A DNA stretch of 64,000 bases from positions 126,402 through 190,401 of the forward strand of contig JBBHKE010000159.1 in the NCBI GenBank assembly GCA_037447655.1. The letters are read 5' to 3'. This document shows, piece by piece, positions 1-8,710 of the stretch. Within the stretch, counting starts at the first letter, position 1. Each line of letters opens with the position of its first letter. A model generated the notes under the pieces. It was not told where the DNA came from. It saw nothing but the letters and a program-made list of their open reading frames with translations, and searched no databases. The position numbers and the translations under genes were made by a program. This stretch comes from Zygnema cylindricum. Its lineage: Eukaryota; Streptophyta; Zygnematophyceae; Zygnematales; Zygnemataceae.

Positions 1-285
1 AGTATCGTCTAAGACAGTCCAACAGTCTCGGTTCCGAGGTTCTTTTGTCACCTCCCCCTAGAAGGCCTCCCTTCTTCTTCCGTGAACACCAGTGTTTTCA
101 CTTTCCTCTCTGACTCCTACTCAGGAGACTCCTTCTCCTACCCCTCGAGAAAGAACTGCTCTCAGACCTCCTCTTCCTTTAGGGATCCTTTGTTTTCACA
201 CGAGTGCCTCGTTAAGCCCTTCGAGGTGTGCTTTCCTACCTAGTAAGTGAGTCCACGTAGGTACGTATACACACCACTATTAGTG
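1..285. other. Exact mirror-image (reversed, not complemented) copy of 358-642
   Basis: Read backwards without complementing, these 285 bases are identical to 358-642: base 1 matches base 642 and base 285 matches base 358. I checked it line by line and found no mismatch. The source, 358-642, is genuine minus-strand copia gag/protease sequence that aligns with relatives at 22370-22700. Bases 286-357 between the arms are normal element sequence. No replication or recombination pathway makes a long true mirror, so a data-handling artefact or a deliberate edit is the likeliest origin. The stretch encodes nothing recognisable on either strand. It may extend left of the window. Confidence 0.97.
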
Positions 286-1009
286 ATTTGTAGTAACCAG
301 TCTCCTATCCCCATACTCAATCTCTACAATAGGGATCGTTCTTAGCTTAGTAAAGAGGTGATTATCACCACACATATGCATGGATGCACCTGAGTGAATG
401 ATCCATCCTTTCGTGTGGAGCTTCCCGAATTGCTCCGTGAGCACACTTTTGTTTCCTAGGGATTTCCTTCTCCTCCAGACTCTCGTCAAGAAAGAGCTCC
501 CCATCCTCTTCCTCAGAGGACTCATCCTCAGTCTCTCCTTTCACTTTTGTGACCACAAGTGCCTTCTTCTTCCCTCCGGAAGATCCCCCTCCACTGTTTT
601 CTTGGAGCCTTGGCTCTGACAACCTGACAGAATCTGCTATGAAGTGTCGCGACTTTTTGCAAAAGTGACAAAGACCCATTGGGGGCCTCGGTGGTGCAGA
701 CTGATATCTCTCTCCTTTGTACAGTGTCTTCGAATCCTTCCCCCATCAGTTTCCTCCTACAGCTAGAGCTTTGATGATCTTTCCCCTTCTCCTAATCTCA
801 ATTATGTTCTCGTGCACAAGTATCATCTTGACCACTTTGTTCCACTTCCACGAATTGTGAGTCATTTCCAATACTCGGTACACTATGATTTCATACTCGT
901 CGGGTAACTTAATGATGAGAGTGTTGACTTTCATCTTCATTTTACCTATCCACTCGGCACTCTCAATCTCCATATAAAAACAAGAGAGATCATTATAATA
1001 GAATAACAT
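286..1009 (-). pseudogene. Copia element A, gag C-terminal part and protease (broken)
   Basis: Minus-strand reading from 1009 gives Gag (LPDEYEIIVYRV, similar to LPDEFENIVNRV in element C), then a CCHC zinc knuckle near 635-680 whose last Cys is Ser (CHFCKKSRHFIADS). An acidic linker follows, then the retropepsin region near 390-415 with HSGAS in place of D-S/T-G. The protein runs over at least two frames. It continues directly from the Gag N-terminal part at 5217-5732, because element B is inserted between them. The remaining pol lies left of the window, or was lost where the mirror sequence begins. The copy is dead. Confidence 0.8.
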
Positions 1010-1014
1010 CTTTC

Positions 1015-2183
1015 TGTTTTTGTGTATTTTCTAGGTCCGTAATAGGATAGAAAAAAGAAGAGGCAGTTTGCCTCTAAAGCCCCCACACTTGTTGTAGTCA
1101 CTAAAGGCTGGATAAGGAGCTAGAGCCATGACTGCCTAAGCTCTCTAGAGAAGACAGGGGGTAAATTAGTCAGACTTACCAAAAGGTATTTGATGGACCC
1201 AGGAATTGATCGTGGTACCTACCGTCCGTCAATCTGCCGTTAGCCGGTGACTTTATCCATTTAGACTAGAGTTGGTATTACGACGTATGGGGTTTGATAA
1301 TTATTTAAATAGTTACACGTAGACTAGTTCATTTAATTGGAAATATATATATACATATTGCATAGATACAGTTATGTATAGTACGGAGTACAGATTTTTT
1401 TATTGAAACGGATACCGCGCATTTGGTTCGACCGCAAAACAAATACCGCGCGTCTATTTTCAACGGCTAGAAATGTAGCCGGATTTGATCGGACAACCAC
1501 GATAGGCGCCCCGATCGCGGGATATGTACTTTTGGCGGTGTTCGGTCATCGCCACATAGGATGACACATGGTACGTCAACATTGGATTGTGGCTACACGG
1601 GAGATTACAGGAACAAATAGATATATGACATGTGTTGACATTTCAGCCCTATCGTACGATTGTCTTACAGAAAGTACACCAACACCTGGACTTATCTGTA
1701 CGGTACGTGAAGTGATTAGTGCCGTACGTCAGTAGATAGGGTCTTACAGTGAGAATAGGACATAGAATATTTTGAGTAGGTAGTCGCCTCTCCCAGAGAG
1801 CATCTTGTATAAATGACAAACTTTGGGAAGCCATAACTATCAATTTACTTGACCATTTTCAATGATTCTTTTTGCTGCGAACTCAGGGGAGTCCACGCTA
1901 CATAGAGGTGTATTCGGTCAGAGATTTTGTCTGCCAGGGTGGCTGCATTTCAAAGGGAAAGTCAAAGTGGGTGAATGTGTCCAAATCTCATATTCTAACT
2001 TTGCATTCTGTGGTGGAACTGACCACACAGAAAGTGTTATTTCACAAGGGTGAATCTATATTTGAGTTTTGATTGTCAAGTGGTCAGTCATTTAGGTTTA
2101 TATAAAGTGAAGAGTCGGCACTATCTAGATTAGCTTCTTTCGATCTGCTTACTCTGAGGGCCAATGGAGGTCTTAGAGTTTGA
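1015..2183 (+). repeat. 5' LTR of element B
   Basis: Starts TGTTTTTGTGTATTTTC and ends about TTAGAGTTTGA, next to the primer-binding site. Compared with the 3' LTR (4043-5211) it lacks GATA near the start and its terminal CA reads GA. It carries the antisense tRNA-like unit. The gag reading frame opens at ATG 2164 inside the LTR end and runs through the primer-binding site. Confidence 0.88.
1181..1275 (-). other. tRNA-like unit antisense in the 5' LTR of B
   Basis: On the minus strand there is an A-box-like AATGGATAAAG (around 1251-1263) and a B-box-like CGATCAATTCC (1202-1212). An acceptor-like GGGTCCATCAA and a TTTT run (1181-1184) follow. The spacing resembles a tRNA with a long variable arm. 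This copy has decayed: the T-stem is broken by one change relative to the 3' LTR copy. No isotype can be assigned. Confidence 0.6.
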
Positions 2184-3729
2184 GGTTATGGGCCCACCAT
2201 CTAGGGTGCCTATGTTCGATGGAACAGACTTCACTTATTGGGAGTTTACTATGGAGAGATTGCTTTTCAAAAAGCACTTATGGGGAATTGTTTCGGGACA
2301 AGTGAGATGTCCACCACCTAGCTTTGGAGGAGCTTACTATGGAGAATCATCTGAGGCTGCCCAAAATATCAACCAGAGTTCAGATGCAACGGAAGGTGAA
2401 GGGAAAAACCGTTCCGTGGATGGGGAAATAGTGGAGAAGGAAAAAGGGACACCTATGGTGAGGGGAGCTAGGCTCTCAACTATGGTACCACTTGTAGGGA
2501 TTAAAACTGAAAAAAATGACAGAAAAATATGGGAATACAAAAACACTATAGCAAAACATCTCATACTTAGATACGTGTCTAAGTCCACAGCTATCACTCT
2601 TTTAAGTCTAACCAAGTGTTCAGAGATATGGTAAGCACTAAGTTAGATTTATGAGAGTGAGAATGTTCAGAGGCATCAATTAGTAAAACAGGAAATAGAG
2701 GCCTATATTTATAAAGGCGGTAGCATAATAGAGTTTTGAAATGATATTGCTGCGTTATATGTTGAGCTTACTAGTGCGGGATATGTAGAATCTGAGGAGA
2801 GTAAGATTAATACATTACTTATGAAACTCCCAGATGAGTACGAAAATAGCATTTGTCGTATGCAGGCAATGGATGGCTCCTCATAGACTTGGAGCTTTAC
2901 CATGGGGATAATTCTTGTGAGGGAAAGCACTTTGGAGCTTCGTAGGGGAAGGGACAGGGTCAATGCATTTTCAGCTGGTGGTGATTGGCGGAAGCATGAT
3001 GAGAGGAACGGCGGTGACGATCGGAAGCGTGATGAGAGGAACGGTGGTGACGAGCGGAAACGTGATGAGAGGAACGGTGGTGACGAGCGGAAGCGTGATG
3101 AGAGGAAGAAAGACAAAGGTAAACCTTATCGAAACTTTGGTGGAAAGAGAGGGAGAGGAAAAGAAAGGGGAGCTTTGAAAAAGGGGGTTTGTTTCTTTTG
3201 TAGGGAACCGGGTCATTATATGGAAGAATGCCCTTGTTTGGAAAAACTTAGAAGTTGGAATGTGGATGAGGAGGAGGAAGGGGAAGAGGAGAAAAAGGAT
3301 GAATATATTTTAGAGCTTCTCCAGATTAGTAGTATGGGGAAGAGAGAAGAGCACACAGAAATTTCGCGAAAGCAACAATGTGCTTTTGGAGGTATAAGGG
3401 AAGTAAAGAGAGAGGAGATACTTGAGAGAGTTCAAAATATTGAGGATAGTTTCATATATATTTTGGAAATAGAAAATTGGTCGGAAAGGGAGACCTCAAC
3501 GGATTCCGAGGAAAGGGGAGAAGTGAAACTAGAAGGAGTTTTTAAAGATAAGGGAGAAGAGGAATATTTAAAGAAAGGTTTAGGGGAGGAGAAATACTTA
3601 TTGGGAATAAATTTAGAAAGAGAGAGTGGAAAGAAATCCATGGGAGAGAGTGAGGAAGTTCAATTTTTGCGGGTAATGGGTTTGACATCGCTAAAGGGAG
3701 TGATGGTATTTATGAAGGTGTGCTTGTAA
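2164..3729 (+). pseudogene. Gag of element B (zinc-knuckle nucleocapsid, acidic C-terminus)
   Basis: The N-terminus reads MGPPSRVPMFDGTDFTYWEF, typical of copia Gag. Several stops (near 2632, 2737 and 2884) break the middle. From 2902 one frame gives a 33-bp, 11-residue tandem repeat rich in Arg, Asp and Glu (RKRDERNGGDE, about four copies, 2995-3110). A CCHC knuckle CFFCREPGHYMEEC (about 3190-3232) and a Glu/Lys-rich tail follow. The tail ends in LGEEKYLLGINLERESGKK, which matches the RT segment DLGEAKYILGIQVERD of complete copies, so Gag is fused to a pol remnant. Gag forms the particle and binds RNA. Confidence 0.75.
2184..2198 (+). promoter_or_regulatory. Primer-binding site, half initiator tRNA-Met type (element B)
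   Basis: GGTTATGGGCCCACC directly follows the 5' LTR. It is the reverse complement of the anticodon arm of plant initiator tRNA-Met as I know it (GGTGGGCCCATAACC). This implies priming from an internal cut in the tRNA, as known for Drosophila copia, rather than from its 3' end. The ATG at 2188-2190 pairs with the CAU anticodon and begins the conserved Gag peptide MGPPSRVP. Confidence 0.8.
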
Positions 3730-4042
3730 AAGGGTTAGTATCTGGGTGTTAGTTGCAGATTGGAGATGGGGCTGGCTGTTTGGATCGCAATAGGGAAATC
3801 GGTTTGTGTGTGGATGAAAAAGTGATGAGGTGGAAAAAATCTTTGTTCGATTTATGAAAAGTGGGATGTTAAATAAAATGTGTGATGCAATTATTATTTC
3901 AGTTCATTTAATGCACTGTGTTAAATACTTAAGTTTTATGAAAAGAAAAGGAAAAAGGAAAAAAAAAAGAAAAAGGGGAGGTGGTTTTTGTTTACTTTTT
4001 GTGGAAGTTGAAAGGAAAAAAAAAACTAGAAAATAAGGGGAG
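3730..4042 (+). pseudogene. RNase H remnant and polypurine tract of element B
   Basis: Readable pieces (LQIGDGAGCLD, KSLFRFMKSGML, DAIIISVHLMH) line up in order with RNase H parts of complete copies (VGDGACCWSSK, VKSLLGELSHLKSG, DNEAAIAISANPKHH). The catalytic residues are gone. A/G-rich low-complexity sequence follows. The polypurine tract CTAGAAAATAAGGGGAG abuts the 3' LTR and primes plus-strand synthesis in this class. Element S holds the same remnant, so it was already present in the mobile ancestor. Confidence 0.65.
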
Positions 4043-5211
4043 TGTTGATATTTGTGTATTTTCTAGGTCTGTAATAGGATAGAAAAAGGCAGAGGTAGTC
4101 TGCCTCTAAAGCCCCCACACTTGTTGTAGTCACTGAAGGCTGGATAGGGAGCTAGAGCCATGACTACCTAAGCTCTCTAGAGAAGACAGGGGGTAAATTA
4201 GTAAGACTTACCAAAAGGTAATTGACGGACCCAGGAATTGATCCTGGTACCTACCGTCCGTCAATCTGCCGTTAGCCGGTGACTTTATCCATTTAGACTA
4301 GAGCTGGTATTACGACGTATGGGGTTTGATAATTATTTAAATAGTTACACGTAGACTAGTTCATTTAACTGGAAATATATACGTATTGCATAGATACAAT
4401 TATGGATAGTACGGAATACAGATTTATTTATTGAAACGGATACCGCGAATTTGGTCTGACCGCGAAACAAATACCGCGCGTCTATTTTCAACGGCTAGAA
4501 ATGTAGCCGGATTTGATCGGACGGCCACGATAGGCGCCGCGATCGCGGGATATGTACTTTTGCCGGTTTGCGGTCATTGCCACATAGGATGACACATGGC
4601 ACGTCAACATTGGATTGCGGCGACACCGGAGATTACGGGAACAAATAGATATGTGACATATGTTGACATTTATGCCCTATCGTACGATTGTCGTACAAAA
4701 AGTACACCAGCACTTGTACTTATCTTTACGCTACAGTGAAGTGATTGGTGCCGTACGTCAGTAGATAGGGTCTTATAGTGAGAATAGGACTTAGAATATT
4801 TTGAGTAGGTAGTCCCCTCTCCCAGAGAGCATCTTGTATAAATGGCTAACTTTGGGAAGCCATAACTATCAATTTACTTGACCATTTTCAGTGATTCTTT
4901 TTGATGCGGACCCAGGGGAGTCCTGGCTACACAGGGTGTAGTTGGTCAGAGTTTTTGTGTGCCAGGGTCGCTGCATTTCAAAGGGAAAGTCAAAGTGGGT
5001 GAATGTGTCCAAATCTTATATTCTAACTTTGCATTTTGTGGTGGAACTGACCACACAGAAAGTGTTATTTCACAAGGGTGAATCTATATTTGGGTTTTGA
5101 TTGTCAAGGGGTCAGTCATTTGGGTTTATATCAAGTTAGGATTCGGCATTATCTAGATTAGCTTCATTGGTTCTGCTTACTGTGAGGGCCAATGGAGGTC
5201 TCAGAGTTTCA
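4043..5211 (+). repeat. 3' LTR of element B
   Basis: Runs from TGTTGATATTTGTG to GAGTTTCA, 1169 bp, followed by the target duplication CTTTC. It matches the 5' LTR closely, with small indels and substitutions. It contains the antisense tRNA-like unit at 4213-4315. Confidence 0.9.
4213..4315 (-). other. tRNA-like unit antisense in the 3' LTR of B
   Basis: Minus strand: A-box-like AATGGATAAAG, then a perfect 5-bp T-stem with 7-base loop (CCAGG ATCAATT CCTGG). Acceptor-like GGTCCGTCAA and a TTTT run at 4213-4216 follow. The layout is the same as in the other LTRs of the window. Confidence 0.65.
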
Positions 5212-5216
5212 CTTTC

Positions 5217-5732
5217 CCCATTTGTAAGTATAATTCTCTAACTTTTGTTCGGCCGATTGGAGCTCCTGAATAGTACAAGCTCTATATATTTCCACCAATA
5301 TCACCCAAAATTCCTCGCCCTTGTGAATGTGAAGATGAGGGGTTGCCAAAGTTTGGGTGAGGTGTCTTAGAATGATGTTTTTGGCAGCCATGTTAATGAC
5401 TTCCCACGTTTGGGTGTCGTTCTCCGCGGACTTCACCGCCGCTTCTCCCGGTGCCGTGGTAAAAGGAGCAATAGGAGTAGGAGGCGTCACCTTCTCTTTC
5501 CTTTTTGGACACACTGCTGTCCCCATCTTCTGCCTCCTCCGCTGAGGCAGCCGTTGTTGCAGAAAACCTTACTCCCCCAAATCCTGGTGGAGTTCCCGAA
5601 GGTGGACGTTTCACTTGTCCACTGACAATACCCCAGTATCGTTTTTCACACAAAGCTCCCATCATCATGGCTTCCCAATAGATGAACCCAGATCCATTGA
5701 AGGTGGGCACCCTAGAGGGTGGGCCCATAACC
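5217..5732 (-). pseudogene. Copia element A, Gag N-terminal part
   Basis: Minus-strand MGPPSRVPTFNGSGFIYWEA begins in the primer-binding site (5718-5732). YWGIVSGQVKRPP follows and, after a frame change, MAAKNIILRHLTQ and YTYKWGK. The reading continues into MLFYYNDLSCFYMEIESAEW at 1009, on the other side of element B. Within-gag insertion and frame changes make it non-functional. Confidence 0.8.
5718..5732 (-). promoter_or_regulatory. Primer-binding site of element A
   Basis: Minus strand GGTTATGGGCCCACC, identical to that of element B, directly at the LTR end (TGCAATTC on the plus strand). It is complementary to the initiator tRNA-Met anticodon arm. Confidence 0.78.
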
Positions 5733-6731
5733 TGCAATTCTGTGTCCTCATTGGACTGTAGAATTCAGAAAGCCTCTATATAGTTTTTAACTAACCCACT
5801 TTCAGCCAGAACCATTGCTGCCCCAGGAATGAATTTTATAATCTGATTGCATCGTTGTGTAGTGTGGACTCTCTTGAGTCCGTAGCAAAAAGAATCACTA
5901 AAAACGGCGAACAAGCCGATTAGTTATGGGGTGGCAAAAATGCCAATTTATTCAAACTCTCAATGAGAGAGATGAATGTCTACAAAAGTTTTTAAGTCCT
6001 ATATCCCTCTCACAACCCCAATCTACCATAGTACGATCCAATAAAATCACTGTACAGTACAGAAAGGTACTACGGCTGATGTACTTACTGTACGGCCTGT
6101 GTACGACAAGGTCATTAAGTGGACGTATGTCCACTTTTAACTCGTCCTTATGTTCACCGAAATTCTCGTGACCGAATGATATCTCTCCACGTGCCCTTTG
6201 GTCACGCCACGTCCAAAAACCGCCAAAATGACCATTTCGGGATTTTGGCAATGATATGTGTCGTCGGATCGTAAATCGACATTTATGATTAGCTGACGAA
6301 ACAAATGCCCGAGTCATTTGTTTCGTGCAAGATCACGTTCGCACTATATATTAGTTGGTTCTATTTTTTTTTCATTCGCCATTTTGTTAATCGGATTTAG
6401 GATCATAACACAGTTTAAATAATTGACACACCCCATGTATTTTAACGAACTCTTACGACAGACCGGTTAGAGTTGACGGCTACGCCTCGCTCTGCCGTTT
6501 GGAGGTTCGAGTCTTGCCGGACTCAACCTTTTGTTGAGAGTGACTTATGTCACTCTTTAGTCCTGCCAATGGAGCTCAGGAAGCCATGGCTCCACCACTC
6601 TCTCTCCTTTAGTGACTACAACAATTATAGGGGTTAGAGTGACAATGTGGAGGAAAACTCTCTCTACTTTCTTGTCATTTTTTTCTAATATATTTAGACC
6701 TAAAAAATACCCTATGAATTTAGTAATTTCA
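5733..6731 (-). repeat. 5' LTR of element A
   Basis: On the minus strand it runs from TGAAATTACTAAATTC to GAATTGCA, 999 bp, ending at the primer-binding site. The 1000-bp LTR of element D at 23571-24570 belongs to the same subfamily. It holds a tRNA-like unit on the plus strand (6460-6532). The partner 3' LTR lies outside the window. Confidence 0.85.
6460..6532 (+). other. tRNA-like unit antisense in LTR A
   Basis: ACCGGTTAGAG acts as an A-box-like D-arm. ACGGC and GCCGT form a 5-bp anticodon-like stem with a 13-base loop. A clear B box, GGTTCGAGTCT (6504-6514), is followed by GGACTCAACC and TTTT (6529-6532). The spacing is shorter than in the element-B type of LTR, so this is a second tRNA-like subtype. 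It is shared with LTRs D and F. Confidence 0.62.
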
Positions 6732-7102
6732 AGTGAGTATTCTTCCCTTTTTCTCTTTTGGTCATTTTCAATTTTATTCATTTTCATAATATATATATAT
6801 ATATACATTCTTTCCCATCTCATTCATTTTTTGTTTATATATGTGTTTTTGAGCATGACTTTGCTGGTTAGGATGCATAATTCACCATGCTTGCTTCTTA
6901 TGCACGACAGCTGTCATGCCGCATCGTATCTCTGCATGCACATAGGATTTTTAGCACGCACGTGCGATATTAGACGGGCGCTGACGATATCATGTATGTA
7001 CGCATGATTTCCGCACGCATGCATGATTTCCATTCGCGCGCTTGAGGTTTCGCATTTTCATTTACCTTATTGTTGATTCATCTATTTGTAACGTGTACGC
7101 GA
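6732..7102. other. Non-coding spacer with TA microsatellite
   Basis: No gene and no LTR match seen. It contains a (TA)n run near 6789-6805 and alternating GCACGCACGTGCG / GCACGCATGCATG-like motifs (6953-7040). It may be one of the few non-retrotransposon stretches. Confidence 0.5.
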
Positions 7103-7720
7103 TGTAAAAATTAAAGGTTCTTTCAGTATTTTCTAGGTTTAAACTTGTAAATGATAAAATGTAAAAGAGAATCAGAGGCAGTCTCCCTCTAACTCCTCTC
7201 TTCAACTCCCACACTTTTCGCATTCACTGAAAAATGGAGATGGAGATAGAGATAGAGCCATGGCTACCTATGCTATCTAGAAGAAGACATGCAATAGTTT
7301 GGTAGGGTTACTAAATAAGAACTTAACAAAACCCAGATCTGATCCTTGTACCTGCCGTCCGTCAAAGTTGCCGGTAGCCAAAGTTGCCGGTAGCTAGTAG
7401 CTTTATCCTGTTAGTCTAGGACAAGTGCTAAATGCTACAAGGTTTGACAAATATATAAATGTTAACAATTAAACTAATACATTTAACCGAATATTAAAAC
7501 ATAGATACAGTTTGTATTGTACGGGTTATGGAATATCTCAAAACGGATATCGCGCATTTGTTTCAAATGTGAAACAAATACCGCGCAATTATTTATGACG
7601 GCTAAGATTGAAAACCGGTTAGAATCGTTCGGTCAAGTTAAGCCTCAAGATCGCGGAATGCGCGCTTTGGTAGTTAATGGTCGAAGACACATCGGAGGCC
7701 ACGTGGCAGGATATCACTGG
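7103..7720 (+). repeat. LTR fragment (5' part), upstream of element C
   Basis: Starts TGTAAAAATTAAAGG and then has the shared CAGTATTTTCTAGG. It continues through an antisense tRNA-like unit and ends inside the LTR, where a short LTR begins at 7721. It resembles the 3' LTR of C (12724-13785) but is another subfamily, so it may not be C's own 5' LTR. Confidence 0.7.
7328..7420 (-). other. tRNA-like unit antisense in LTR fragment 7103-7720
   Basis: Minus strand: GGATAAAG A-box-like, then a degenerate B box in GATCAGATCTGGG and a TTTT run (7328-7331). AAGTTGCCGGTAGC is present twice in tandem (7366-7379 and 7381-7394), lengthening the middle of the unit. Confidence 0.5.
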
Positions 7721-7869
7721 TGTTGTAATTAGAAATCTTTATTTCAGTAGATAGGGCAGTGAGAAGAGACTTAAATAACTTAGAATATTTTCTAAGTAGT
7801 CTGCTGTACTACTTACCTGAATTAGTATTATAGTAGCAAAAGTACAACAGAGTGTATTGTACTATTACA
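7721..7869 (+). repeat. Short LTR (about 149 bp), G family
   Basis: TGTTGTAATTAGAAATC to GTACTATTACA. It matches, in the opposite orientation, the LTR of element G at 26716-26861. The flanks ACTGG and AGGAT do not form a target duplication, so it is probably a rearranged end. Confidence 0.65.
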
Positions 7870-8705
7870 AGGATGCGCGTTGGCAAGAGAGTCGTATGCA
7901 GGTTTTACAGAGTGGCGCCGAAAGTTAGTTGCACGCGTCACGCAGGAGACGATTGGATTCACCAGATCGGACGAACGAAATTTGAACCGGTTATTCTGAA
8001 AATATATAGTACGGTTTGACGCTATGATCATTGTTTGAATTCTTGCCTACGGAGGCGATTCACCTGGGACCACAAAGCATGATTCACGTGGGACCACAAG
8101 TCGGCAAGAGAAGTTAATGCAGGTATTTCAGAGTTGCGCCGACATCCACGTACACATGTCAAAAATCATACGGGCGGTTTCGGTGAATCTGACGGGCGAA
8201 GAAAGAGTCGGACATTTGGGAGTGTACCGCACAAAATCAAAGGAATGTCGTTGATACGAGACAGATTCGACAAATGCGATTAAGGCGGGGACTCCAATGA
8301 CTGAGTGCGCCGTACGCACTCAGAAAGTTCGTACCATCGACCAACAATCATCTGAACTTTTGCGGCTGATGCTAACTAAGCATCGGCAACATTAGTTGTA
8401 CGGACAATATCTGTAAATATATGGAAAACAATAAGTTAACGTTTAGCGAATTAATTAATCGTGTTTCACTATTCATTTAGCAGCATGTACTAATTAGGTT
8501 TTTGGAGGTATTCACGTTTCAGTAAAGTACAGGCTGGATACTTTGTCGTTAGTCAGGATAGTACTGTTGTACAATCACCCGTATTAGTGTGACCAGTAGA
8601 TACTCACTTTGAGTATATATTTTAGGAATAAGCCAATTTTGTATCATCGAGTTTTGGGATTATGACATTTTAAAGGCATTTTTTGAGAAACTTCCAGTTT
8701 TTTCA
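7870..8705. other. Unassigned non-coding stretch before the gag of C
   Basis: No ORF of note. Two imperfect copies of a unit starting GGCAAGAG and running through CAGAGT-GCGCCGA lie at about 7882-7990 and 8103-8215. ATTCACSTGGGACCACAA occurs twice (8052-8099). The last 200 bp faintly resemble the GTACAGG...TTAGTCAGG part of LTR M. This replaces the LTR, primer site and first third of Gag expected upstream of C. Confidence 0.45.
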
Positions 8706-8710
8706 ACAAT

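Larger units (their letters stand above)
1015..5211 (+). mobile_element. Element B, non-autonomous gag-only copia-type LTR retrotransposon
   Basis: The two LTRs (1015-2183 and 4043-5211) start TG. The 3' one ends CA and the 5' one appears to have a mutated end (GA). The element is flanked by the 5-bp duplication CTTTC at 1010-1014 and 5212-5216. It lies inside the gag of element A: removing it restores a continuous Gag reading across the junction. The internal region is only about 1.86 kb. It holds Gag, an acidic C-terminus and shreds of RT/RNase H; protease, integrase and the RT core are absent. Element S (45299-47120) shows the same arrangement, so this is a mobile family that must borrow enzymes. 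Confidence 0.9.

Noticed and set aside
6612-7007. 131-residue open frame
   Set aside because: Covers an LTR start and a TA microsatellite; composition is low-complexity and nothing matches a known protein.
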